Assembly (NCBI GenBank): GCA_002729725.1
Contig: PBYS01000075.1
Location: 1-35,727 of the forward strand
DNA: 35,727 nt
Source: Puniceicoccaceae bacterium
Lineage (GTDB): Bacteria > Verrucomicrobiota > Verrucomicrobiia > Opitutales > Coraliomargaritaceae
Reading direction: 5' to 3'
Position numbers and translations under genes: made by a program. Positions 14,579-22,628 of this stretch are shown piece by piece. Under the pieces are notes generated by a model that saw only the letters and a list, made by a program, of their open reading frames with translations, was not told the DNA's origin and ran no database searches. How positions within the stretch are numbered: position 1 is the first letter of the stretch; the number at the start of each line of letters is the position of its first letter.

Positions 14579-16894
14579 ATGCCTATGTTTAGCTTTAGCC
14601 AAACCTTGAGCATTTTATTGTGCGGTATACTCGTCGCGACCGCAGCCAATGCCTCCTCGGGTACCATAAATGGCCCCTCAGACTACAACCCAGTGGATCT
14701 ATCGATCGTCGGAGAGCGAGAACTGGCCGAAGCATCACAGTTGAACCTACGCGTGCAGGCTGATTTTGATCCAAGTAAAATCTTAACTTGGGTCATTGGC
14801 GAAAACGATCCCTCAAGTATTGTTGGCGAAATCGAATGGGAATTTGAGCTACTAGAAGCTCCTACTGGCATGACAATCGCAGAAGATGGTCAACTCAACT
14901 GGATCGGCCAACTAGGCAGCGAACTCGAGCTGCGCTCACAAAAAGTAGAAGTCCGCGCCACCGCGAACGAAAAGGACAGCGATCGTCGTTGGGCAGACAG
15001 TATTGAGGCCTATGTCTTCGTCCTACCTTTAGCGCCACGAGCCTACGAAAATCCACTCCATCTCTACTTTGAGGCCGGCATACTTGGAAGCGAACGCATT
15101 CATATCTACGATGCCGACGATTCTGCCGACGGGGAACAGTTGCAATTTTCTATTTTAAACGGTCCAGCTGGATGCCACATCACGAATGCTGGCGTGCTTT
15201 ACTGGATACCACCCTTAAACACTGAGGGTCAATATGTTACACTCCAACTACAAGTCACCGACGGCAACGAACACGGGCAAGGCCCCTCTTTGATTGATCT
15301 CAATCTACAGGTAACTGAAGCGCCAGCTGGTGCGCAACAACAAGATAGCATCTACAATAACACACCTGGCTTCGGCAGTGCACTTGATCGCGCCCCAGAA
15401 CGCTTGGTCATCGGCGCGGAGCAGCATTCACAAGTCTTTATCTATAAAGATGCTTCACACATTGATAACGAAGCAAATGACTCTGTTGATTGGCAATTAG
15501 AGGCCACACTCACTGGCCTACCTCTAACGGTAGAAGAAGGCTCGGAATTTATTTTAAAAGAAATCACTCCAGGGGCATTTGGTGCGAGTGTTGCGATTGA
15601 CGATGATTGGCTCTTGGTGGGGGCCCCACTGACGGACCTGAAAAGCGTTCCCTATGGTGACACTTCACGGCCTCCAATTATCGCAGCTGGAGCCGCATTC
15701 TTCTATCATTATGACACAGACGGTCGCTGGCGATTGCATCAAGTGGTCTATGATAACCATAACTCTTACAGCGATCCGTATCAATTTTTCGGTGGCAGCG
15801 TCGCTCTGGAAAATGGAGTCGCGGTGATCAGTAACGACAGTGCCAACGACAAGGCTGGCGAAGCGGCCTTGTATGCCTATAATCCAGACTACGAAAGATG
15901 GGAACGCCACGACACTATTGGCCCTCATGATATCCCTATCCAAAACGAAGACTACTTTAGCTACCCGCTGGTGATCGATGGTCGCACCATCGCGACTGCT
16001 GCCAATGAAGACGACAGTGCCGGCTTGAATGCAGGTGCGGTCTATCTATTCGAATGGCCCACGACCTACCCAGTCAGCTATACAAAGATTACAGCGCAGA
16101 CGCCACAAAATCTCGCGCTCTTTGGCCAAGCCATCGCTCTCTCCGACGATTGGCTGGCAATATCAGCCCCTAATGCCAAGCAATCGAATGGCGAGGTCGA
16201 GCTCTGGCAGCGTCAAACCAATGGCCAATGGGAATATCAACAATCGCTAAGCGAACTAGGCACTTACTATTACGGGCAGCAACTAAGCCTCCAAGCAGGC
16301 ACTTTAGCTGTCAGCTCGCCGGGATTTGAACACAACGAAATCGAATACCAAGGCCGCATCTACCTCTATCGCTACGATGGACAAACATGGAAGCGTATTC
16401 TTGAGCATCGACAAGAGGACTATCAAGCCAGCACCTACTTCGGCTACCGCATGCAACTCTCTCCAAATGGACAATCACTGCACGTCACCTCTCCCGGCTC
16501 TAATCTCGTATACGATTACAGCCTCGCAGAAGGTGACTTCCCAGCAGAATTTCAGCCATTCTATTTAATCGCCTCCAACTCAAAGCCCAGCGACCTCGAT
16601 TTTCGCAGGTTTTACCAGAGTGATTCACCTGCGACAGACTCAGTGTTTTCGGCCACTGAAATTAAGCTATCCAACGATCGCGAGTCCTTGACCTACACTT
16701 TTCCCGAGCGAACGGATGCCACAGGTTTCGAACCCCAATTTCAATTCTCTCGAAATCTAATAGACTGGTATCCACTGAACACGTTCGTGAGAGCACACTC
16801 CACTCGCAACGAGAAAGGCTGGCTGCGCCGTATTGCAATTGAGCCTCCAGAAGATGCTGCGCCCTTTTTCATTCGGCAAGTGATCGAGCGGTAA
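14579..16894 (+). CDS. Secreted Ig-like/FG-GAP repeat protein
   Basis: A 771-residue protein starting at ATG 14579 (or 14585) with a signal peptide (FSQTLSILLCGILVATAANA). Two He_PIG-like modules follow: ELLEAPTGMTIAEDGQLNWI (about residues 80-150) and SILNGPAGCHITNAGVLYWI (about 190-250). Then comes a beta-propeller of FG-GAP-type repeats such as GASVAIDDDWLLVGAP, GGSVALENGVAVISND and GQAIALSDDWLAISAP. The C-terminal about 110 residues resemble the F..S.NLIDWYP module seen in secreted verrucomicrobial proteins. The role is probably cell-surface or extracellular. The ligand is unknown. Confidence 0.75.
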   Translation: MPMFSFSQTLSILLCGILVATAANASSGTINGPSDYNPVDLSIVGERELAEASQLNLRVQADFDPSKILTWVIGENDPSSIVGEIEWEFELLEAPTGMTIAEDGQLNWIGQLGSELELRSQKVEVRATANEKDSDRRWADSIEAYVFVLPLAPRAYENPLHLYFEAGILGSERIHIYDADDSADGEQLQFSILNGPAGCHITNAGVLYWIPPLNTEGQYVTLQLQVTDGNEHGQGPSLIDLNLQVTEAPAGAQQQDSIYNNTPGFGSALDRAPERLVIGAEQHSQVFIYKDASHIDNEANDSVDWQLEATLTGLPLTVEEGSEFILKEITPGAFGASVAIDDDWLLVGAPLTDLKSVPYGDTSRPPIIAAGAAFFYHYDTDGRWRLHQVVYDNHNSYSDPYQFFGGSVALENGVAVISNDSANDKAGEAALYAYNPDYERWERHDTIGPHDIPIQNEDYFSYPLVIDGRTIATAANEDDSAGLNAGAVYLFEWPTTYPVSYTKITAQTPQNLALFGQAIALSDDWLAISAPNAKQSNGEVELWQRQTNGQWEYQQSLSELGTYYYGQQLSLQAGTLAVSSPGFEHNEIEYQGRIYLYRYDGQTWKRILEHRQEDYQASTYFGYRMQLSPNGQSLHVTSPGSNLVYDYSLAEGDFPAEFQPFYLIASNSKPSDLDFRRFYQSDSPATDSVFSATEIKLSNDRESLTYTFPERTDATGFEPQFQFSRNLIDWYPLNTFVRAHSTRNEKGWLRRIAIEPPEDAAPFFIRQVIER

Positions 16895-16956
16895 ATCCAA
16901 TCCTGCAACTCGAAGGAGATTTGACAATTCGCCAAACTGCCACGATGTAGGCAGCT

Positions 16957-17448
16957 ATGTTACGTCGCTATTCCTGCCTGATCAGCACGATCATGGCCTC
17001 CATTACTCTAATTCCCCTCGCCGCAGAGGAAGCAATCTCACCTACCCAAATCACTGAACAGGAATCTTGGAATGGCTCGGTTTTCCGTATCGAAGATACC
17101 AAAACCCGCGTCAGTATCGCATCGGTCAACCTATCCGTAAGCGATCTAAAACCAGAAGACGGCAACCTGGTCGGCGAATACACCATTCAGGTGCCACTGA
17201 TGCAGTCGAAGAACGACAAAGGTAAAATCGTGCTACCACTCGAGTTCAGCATGGACGAGCTTGGGGCAAAAGGCGGCACTCTACGCGGGCAAGCAATCAG
17301 CTACAAAGAAGGCACCACCCCCAACTTGATTATCTGCGAAATCATCCCCAAGAAAAATCAACGCGTGCTGCTGGATATCACCACCGACGACCGCACCCTA
17401 TCCTTTAAGTCTCGCTATTCCATAGTAGAGAGCTCCAACGACAGCTAA
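16957..17448 (+). CDS. Exported protein of unknown function
   Basis: A 163-residue protein with a signal peptide (MLRRYSCLISTIMASITLIP, cleavage near LAAEE) and a compact beta-rich body (GSVFRIEDTKTRVSIASVNL, VGEYTIQVPL, LPLEFSMDELGAKGGTLRGQ). No cysteine pair or catalytic motif is apparent. It lies 62 bases after the FG-GAP protein gene and 23 bases before the DUF5069 gene. I do not recognise the family. Confidence 0.65.
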   Translation: MLRRYSCLISTIMASITLIPLAAEEAISPTQITEQESWNGSVFRIEDTKTRVSIASVNLSVSDLKPEDGNLVGEYTIQVPLMQSKNDKGKIVLPLEFSMDELGAKGGTLRGQAISYKEGTTPNLIICEIIPKKNQRVLLDITTDDRTLSFKSRYSIVESSNDS

Positions 17449-17471
17449 CTCACTGCTCACCTCGACTTACA

Positions 17472-17966
17472 ATGACAGACACCGACCTCGACCCTACGGG
17501 CGAAATTTGCTTCGACCTGCCCTCTCCATACGAGCCTCACCCCTGTGGCCTGCTGCACTTGCCCCGCTTCATTGCAAAATGCCGCAAGCACTTGGCAGGC
17601 GAACTGCCCAAATCCTATCAGAAAAATTTCTGCCGCGGCTTTGATCGCTTTCTCTGCATGCACCTCGGCATCGACCCGAAAGATGTGCTCGAGGCCGTAC
17701 TGCAAGCCGGCGACGACGAAGACCTGCTGGATGAACTGCTCGATCAGCTATTCCCAGAAGACCTACAAGTGGTGAAATGGAACCGCGAAGTCGTGCACAA
17801 GGGCCAAACTGAAGCCGGCCGCGAGTTTCTCGCAGAGTCCCTCACCAATATGGGCACTCCGGAAATGATCGGCAAAGTCGACAGCGTGATGGACATGATC
17901 GATTTCGACGAAGGCCGCATCCCCGGCTTCTCCGATCAGCAGCGCAAAGACTGGGAAAACCAATAA
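17472..17966 (+). CDS. DUF5069 domain protein
   Basis: A 164-residue soluble protein. The block LLHLPRFIAKCRKHLAGELP, followed by FDRFLCMHLGIDPKDVLEAV, fits the DUF5069 pattern (helical, with a conserved LxRxIxKCR start). An acidic segment and a C-terminal helix (MGTPEMIGKVDSVMDMIDFD) follow. The function is unknown. It is separated by only 3 bases from the GNAT-nitrilase fusion gene, so the two are probably co-transcribed. The start at 17472 is the first ATG after the preceding stop and has no clear Shine-Dalgarno site. Confidence 0.75.
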   Translation: MTDTDLDPTGEICFDLPSPYEPHPCGLLHLPRFIAKCRKHLAGELPKSYQKNFCRGFDRFLCMHLGIDPKDVLEAVLQAGDDEDLLDELLDQLFPEDLQVVKWNREVVHKGQTEAGREFLAESLTNMGTPEMIGKVDSVMDMIDFDEGRIPGFSDQQRKDWENQ

Positions 17967-17969
17967 TTT

Positions 17970-19562
17970 ATGGAACCATTTACCTTCGAAACTGCTAAGG
18001 GGCCGATATACATACGTCAGATCGAAAATGAGGATATTCCTCACCTAATCGAGCTGAACAAAAAAGCATTTCCGCTCATGGCGGAAGAAAATGTCGTTTG
18101 GAGCGAACGACAGCTGCAAAACCATTTGCGACTGTTCCCGCAAGGACAGTTGGCCGCAGAGATCGACGGCGTAGTCGTCGGTGCCACCGCTTCATTGATC
18201 ATCGCCGCCGAGCGTGACCCGTATCGGGCGCACACCTACGCCGGCATCACCGATGGGGGCTACTTTCATAATCACGACTCTACTGGCGACACGCTCTACG
18301 GCGCAGATGTCTATGTCGACCCCGATTGCCAAGGACGCGGCATCGGCGCAGCGCTCTACGAAGCGCGCCGTCGCCTGTGTCAGAGCCTCAACCTACGCCG
18401 GATCATCGCCGGTGGACGTCTCTCCAGCTACGACGATGCGCCGGGGGAACTCTCGCCTGAAGCCTACGTGCAAAAGGTCATCGACGGTGAAATCCGCGAC
18501 CGCGTCTTGAGCTTCCAGCTCCGCGAGGGCTTCACCGTGCGCGGTATTTTAAAGAATTACATCACCGATCCCATGAGTCGCAATAACGCGAGTCTGATCG
18601 AATGGCTGAACCCAAACTACTCTCCCGCAGAGCCGTCTTCCAAGGTGCGGATCGCCTGCGTGCAATACAAAGTCCGAAAAATCGACACCTTCGAGGACTT
18701 TGCCAATCAAGTGGAGTATTTCGTCGAAACCGCGGCCGACTATCGCGCCGACTTTGTGCTCTTTCCTGAATTTTTCTCGGTGCAACTACTCTCCGTGATC
18801 GAGCCACTGCCAGCAATCGACGGCATTCAAAAACTCGCCGACGAGTTCACCGAGTCCTTTGTCGACTTAATGTCGCGCATGGCCCGCAAGTACGGAGTCT
18901 ACATCATCGGCGGCAGCCACCCGATCCGCCACCAAGATAAATTACAAAACGAGTGCCTGATCTTCGATCCAGATGGGCGCTATATCGCCCAGCCGAAACT
19001 GCACATCACGCCCGCCGAAAAACGCTACTGGGGCATTTCCGGCGGACACGAACTCATCGTGCTCCCCACGCCCAAGGCTAAGATCGCCGTGCAAATTTGC
19101 TACGATGTCGAGTTTCCCGAAGCCAGCCGCTACCTAGCCGACCAAGGCGTAGAAATCCTCTTCGTGCCCTACTGCACCGACGACCGCCACGGCCAACTGC
19201 GCGTGCGCTACTGTGCCCAGGCCCGCGCCATCGAAAACCAAATCTTCGTAGCGACCGCCGGCATCATCGGTAATTTGCCCAGCGTGCCAGCCATGGACAT
19301 CCATTACGGCCAAGCAGCCGTCTTCACCCCGTCGGACTTCGAGTTTGCCCGTGACGGCATCCAAGCCATCGCCGATTCCAACGTCGAGACCTTACTCGTC
19401 ACCGATATCGACACCGAAGACCTCTACCGCTCCCGCGCCAGCGGCTCCGTCACCCCGCGCCTCGACCGCCGCACCGACCTCTTCGAGCTCAAAGTGAAGC
19501 TCAAGAACCTCGAAACGCACAGCGAGCTCAACGAAGCCCCCGAGTTCAAGTTACCGAAGTAA
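17970..19562 (+). CDS. GNAT acetyltransferase-carbon-nitrogen hydrolase fusion
   Basis: A 530-residue two-domain enzyme. Residues 1-215 are a GNAT fold with the acetyl-CoA loop GRGIGAALYEARR and LREGFTVRGI near its end. Residues 225-500 are a nitrilase-superfamily amidohydrolase with the catalytic triad Glu267 (FPEFF), Lys343 (PKLHIT) and Cys377 (VQICYD). This fusion is a known architecture in several phyla. The substrate is unknown, and acylation coupled to amide hydrolysis is a reasonable guess. No signal peptide, so cytosolic. All catalytic residues are present. Confidence 0.92.
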   Translation: MEPFTFETAKGPIYIRQIENEDIPHLIELNKKAFPLMAEENVVWSERQLQNHLRLFPQGQLAAEIDGVVVGATASLIIAAERDPYRAHTYAGITDGGYFHNHDSTGDTLYGADVYVDPDCQGRGIGAALYEARRRLCQSLNLRRIIAGGRLSSYDDAPGELSPEAYVQKVIDGEIRDRVLSFQLREGFTVRGILKNYITDPMSRNNASLIEWLNPNYSPAEPSSKVRIACVQYKVRKIDTFEDFANQVEYFVETAADYRADFVLFPEFFSVQLLSVIEPLPAIDGIQKLADEFTESFVDLMSRMARKYGVYIIGGSHPIRHQDKLQNECLIFDPDGRYIAQPKLHITPAEKRYWGISGGHELIVLPTPKAKIAVQICYDVEFPEASRYLADQGVEILFVPYCTDDRHGQLRVRYCAQARAIENQIFVATAGIIGNLPSVPAMDIHYGQAAVFTPSDFEFARDGIQAIADSNVETLLVTDIDTEDLYRSRASGSVTPRLDRRTDLFELKVKLKNLETHSELNEAPEFKLPK

Positions 19563-19567
19563 AAACG

Positions 19568-19708
19568 TAGGGGCTTCATTTATGAAGACCGCCGAGCCCA
19601 AGCCCACAAACGCTGAAGCAAAACACAGCCTACATCCCAGACTTCACCGGACTCATCGCACGCAAACGACAACGATTCCAACGCGGTCTTCACAAGTGAA
19701 GCCCCTAC
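19568..19708. repeat. REP doublet E (REPIN)
   Basis: The left unit at 19568 is GTAGGGG, stem CTTCAT, loop TT, stem ATGAAG, then ACCGCCG. The right unit, read on the minus strand from 19708, is GTAGGGG, stem CTTCAC, loop TT, stem GTGAAG, then ACCGCG. The units differ by paired changes that keep the stem. About 75 bases separate them. The doublet fills most of the gap between the fusion gene and cydA. The remaining bases (19709-19823) show no clear gene. Confidence 0.75.
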
Positions 19709-19823
19709 AATTCCAATTAGCAACAGCCACCCCAGCCAATAAGCAGGCGTAATCATTGGCCAACTAGGTCGATCTACGCTTCAAACAAGCATAAGATTCA
19801 GGCAGCTTAACCGTGCCTTTATC

Positions 19824-21143
19824 ATGGATGCCTTTCTTCTATCACGCCTGCAGTTTGCTGCGAATATCAGTTTTCATATCCTCTTTCCCACCATTACGAT
19901 TACGCTGGGTTGGTTGCTCTTATTCTTCAAGCTGCGCTTCGCCCGCACGCGTGATCCGAAGTGGATGGAGTTGTATTTCTATTTCACTAAGGTCTTTGCC
20001 CTGAGCTTTAGCATCGGGGTGGTCACGGGGGTGACCATGTCCTTCCAATTTGGCACCAACTGGCCGGGCTATATGAATACGGTCGGCAATATCGCGGGCC
20101 CTCTGCTGGCTTACGAGGTGCTGACGGCTTTCTTCCTGGAAGCGACTTTTCTGGGCATCATGCTCTACGGCTTTCGCCGCGTGCCGGGCTGGTTTCATAC
20201 CTTGGCGACTTTTCTGGTCGCGGGCGGCACGACGCTTTCGGCCTTTTGGATTCTGGCACTGGATAGCTGGATGCAAACGCCGGCCGGCCATGTCATGATC
20301 GACGGCGTCGCCCACGCCGAAAGCTGGTGGCATATCGTAATGAACCCGTCCATGCCCTACCGTCTGGTCCATACGCTACTGGGCTCGGGGCTGACCGTCG
20401 CCTTCCTCGCCGCAGGTTTACTAGCCTACCGGCGACTCAAAGGCGACGACCGGCCCGCCGTTCGCACGGGACTGCGTTGCGCGCTCTTTCTGGCTGTGGT
20501 GCTGGGGCCGCTGCAAGGAATCGTCGGCGATCAACACGGGCTCAACACCCGCGACTATCAACCTGCCAAACTGGCCGCCATGGAAGCGCTGTGGGAAACC
20601 ACCGAAGGGGCCCCGCTGGCGCTGTTCGCTCTGCCCGATGAAGATGCGCGCGAAAATCACATGGAACTGGCCATCCCGAAACTCGGCAGCCTGATCATTA
20701 CCCACGATCCCAATGGAAAGATTCTGGGGCTGAATGAATTTGAAGGGCTGCACCCACCGGTCAGTCCAGTCTTTTGGAGCTTTCGTATCATGGTCGGGGT
20801 CGGCCTGCTGATGATTGCGGTCGCTTCCTTGGGCGCCTTTTATCTGTTTCGCAAACAGGAGCTGCCTAAGTGGCTCTTACGGGTTTTACTAGGCATGACC
20901 TTCGCCGGCTGGGTCGGCACCATCTCGGGCTGGTATGTCACAGAGATCGGACGCCAGCCTTGGTTGGTCTACGGCATCCTGAAGACCGAAGATGCGGTGG
21001 CCGACCTGCCGCCCGCGCACGTGGGCCTGACGCTGACGGCCTACTTGGTCACCTATCTAGTGCTGGGGCTCGCCTACGTGGGCTCGCTCTTCTACCTCGC
21101 ACGCAAGGCCATGAAAGAAGAACCTCAACAAATTCCGGCATGA
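19824..21143 (+). CDS. cydA: Cytochrome bd-type quinol oxidase subunit I
   Basis: A 439-residue polytopic membrane protein. Haem ligands are visible: His18 (SFHILFP) for b595, His183 (YRLVHTLLGSG) and Met323 (FRIMVGVG) for b558. The quinol-site motif GRQPWLVYGILKTEDA is near residue 375. It is shorter than Escherichia coli CydA (about 520) because the quinol loop is short, as in cyanide-insensitive (CIO) bd oxidases. It oxidises quinol and reduces oxygen to water without pumping protons. The stop overlaps the cydB start by 4 bases. An auxiliary CydX subunit was not seen. Confidence 0.96.
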   Translation: MDAFLLSRLQFAANISFHILFPTITITLGWLLLFFKLRFARTRDPKWMELYFYFTKVFALSFSIGVVTGVTMSFQFGTNWPGYMNTVGNIAGPLLAYEVLTAFFLEATFLGIMLYGFRRVPGWFHTLATFLVAGGTTLSAFWILALDSWMQTPAGHVMIDGVAHAESWWHIVMNPSMPYRLVHTLLGSGLTVAFLAAGLLAYRRLKGDDRPAVRTGLRCALFLAVVLGPLQGIVGDQHGLNTRDYQPAKLAAMEALWETTEGAPLALFALPDEDARENHMELAIPKLGSLIITHDPNGKILGLNEFEGLHPPVSPVFWSFRIMVGVGLLMIAVASLGAFYLFRKQELPKWLLRVLLGMTFAGWVGTISGWYVTEIGRQPWLVYGILKTEDAVADLPPAHVGLTLTAYLVTYLVLGLAYVGSLFYLARKAMKEEPQQIPA

Positions 21144-22153
21144 ATATGGAACAACTCACTCAGGGCGAGCCGCTCGCTTTCATCTTCGCATTTTTAATCG
21201 GCCTCTCGATGCTGCTCTACGCGATCCTGGATGGCTACGATTTGGGCGTGGGCATCCTCTCTTCCATCGTCGATGAAGCGCATCGCGACCGCATGATCGC
21301 CTCCATCGGCCCCTTCTGGGATGCCAACGAGACCTGGCTGGTGCTCGGCGTGGGCCTACTGTTGGTCGCGTTTCCGGCCGCGCACGGCGTCGTGCTGACC
21401 ACCCTGTATTTGCCAGTCGCAGTGATGTTGCTGGCCTTAATCTTCCGCGGGGTCTCCTTCGACTTCCGGCGCAAAGTAGCCAAGAAAAAGCAAGCCGCAT
21501 GGAATCGTAACTTTTTTATCGGCTCACTCCTAGTCGCTCTCAGCCAGGGCTACATGGTCGGACGCTTCATCATCGGCTTCCAAGAAGGGCTCACCGCTCA
21601 ACTGTTTGCCTGTTTCTTCGGACTGCTGGTGGTGGCCGGTTATGTGCTGATGGGCGCTTGCTGGCTGATTCTAAAAGCCGAAGGCGAACTGCAAGAGCGC
21701 GCCGTAGGCTGGGCGCGACGTGCGATTTGGACCATGGTGCTGGGCGCCATCCTCAGTAGCCTGACCGCTCCCTTCGTGGATACCCGCATCTACGACCGCA
21801 TGTTTGCCTTTCCGGAAATCACACTGCTACTCGCGATGCCGCTGATCTCGATCATGCTGACACTACTCATGCATTTCATCCTAGGGATTCTGCCCATGGA
21901 AAACGACCGGCTAGCCTGGATGCCGCTCGCCATTTCCATCGCCATCTTCGTGCTCGGCTTCCTCGGACTGGTCTACAGCTTTTACCCTTACATCATCCCC
22001 GGCCAGCTCCTCATCACCGATGCCGCTGCCGCGCCGGAATCGCTCAAAATCATCCTAATCGGCACCGCCGTGGTCTTACCCTTCCTCATCGGCTACACCG
22101 CCCTCGCCTATTGGATCTTCAAAGGCAAAGCCAGCGACCTAAGCTACGATTAA
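21140..22153 (+). CDS. cydB: Cytochrome bd-type quinol oxidase subunit II
   Basis: A 337-residue membrane protein with about eight or nine hydrophobic segments. It starts MNMEQLTQGEPLAFIFAFLI and contains LDGYDLGVGILSS, GPFWDANETWLVLGVGLLL and RGVSFDFRRK, all hallmark CydB segments. The ATG at 21140 overlaps the cydA stop (ATGA), so the pair is translationally coupled. It completes the bd oxidase with CydA. The arsR-type gene follows 70 bases later on the same strand with its own operator. Confidence 0.95.
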   Translation: MNMEQLTQGEPLAFIFAFLIGLSMLLYAILDGYDLGVGILSSIVDEAHRDRMIASIGPFWDANETWLVLGVGLLLVAFPAAHGVVLTTLYLPVAVMLLALIFRGVSFDFRRKVAKKKQAAWNRNFFIGSLLVALSQGYMVGRFIIGFQEGLTAQLFACFFGLLVVAGYVLMGACWLILKAEGELQERAVGWARRAIWTMVLGAILSSLTAPFVDTRIYDRMFAFPEITLLLAMPLISIMLTLLMHFILGILPMENDRLAWMPLAISIAIFVLGFLGLVYSFYPYIIPGQLLITDAAAAPESLKIILIGTAVVLPFLIGYTALAYWIFKGKASDLSYD

Positions 22154-22186
22154 GACCGACACATCTCAAGAATGATCACATCCGCC

Positions 22187-22220
22187 TTGACTTATCGTAT
22201 ATCTACGATATGCGATAAGT
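22187..22220 (+). promoter_or_regulatory. arsR-type promoter with nested inverted-repeat operator
   Basis: A TTGACT -35 box (22187-22192) is followed by ACTTATCG (22190-22197) paired with CGATAAGT (22213-22220). Nested inside, TATCGTA (22193-22199) pairs with TACGATA (22204-22210). The 31-bp operator ends 3 bases before the ATG at 22224. ArsR-family repressors bind such palindromes and release them on metal binding or cysteine oxidation or persulfidation. No Shine-Dalgarno space is left. Confidence 0.7.
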
Positions 22221-22223
22221 TAT

Positions 22224-22589
22224 ATGGCAAATACCAAACACGCTCTTTTCCCTGAAGAACAAGTCTCGCTGGCGGCCTTTGCGGGTGCGCTGGCACATCC
22301 GGCGCGCATTGCTATTATCGGCCTGCTACAGGAGCGCAAAGAGGTCTGCTGTGGCGACATCGTGAAGGAGCTCCCACTGGCACAAGCCACGGTCTCACAA
22401 CACTTGAAAGCGCTGGACAAGGCGGGACTGCTCCACCTCCGCGAATGCGGTCCCAAGGCCTGCTACTCCCTCAATTGCGAGGCGATTCGCAGCTTCTGCC
22501 ACAGTTTTCAATGCACGCTCGGCACCGATCAAGCGGACCACAGTGCAGAACTTGAGCCTGCCGCGGACTGCGCGAACCGCCGCAGCTGA
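22224..22589 (+). CDS. Cysteine-rich ArsR-family transcriptional regulator
   Basis: A 121-residue winged-helix repressor: AFAGALAHPARIAIIGLLQE, VCCGDIVKELPLAQATVSQH as helix-turn-helix, and LKALDKAGLLHLRECG. It carries eight cysteines (42, 43, 75, 80, 85, 92, 97, 116), including a vicinal pair at the position ArsR proteins often use for metal or sulfur sensing. Its overlapping operator lies just upstream, and the next genes encode sulfur-relay and redox proteins. A persulfide or disulfide sensor of the BigR/SqrR kind is a reasonable inference. Arsenic or another metal cannot be excluded. Confidence 0.9.
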   Translation: MANTKHALFPEEQVSLAAFAGALAHPARIAIIGLLQERKEVCCGDIVKELPLAQATVSQHLKALDKAGLLHLRECGPKACYSLNCEAIRSFCHSFQCTLGTDQADHSAELEPAADCANRRS

Positions 22590-22628
22590 TACCTTTCCCC
22601 AAAAAAACAAACAAAGACAGTCCATATC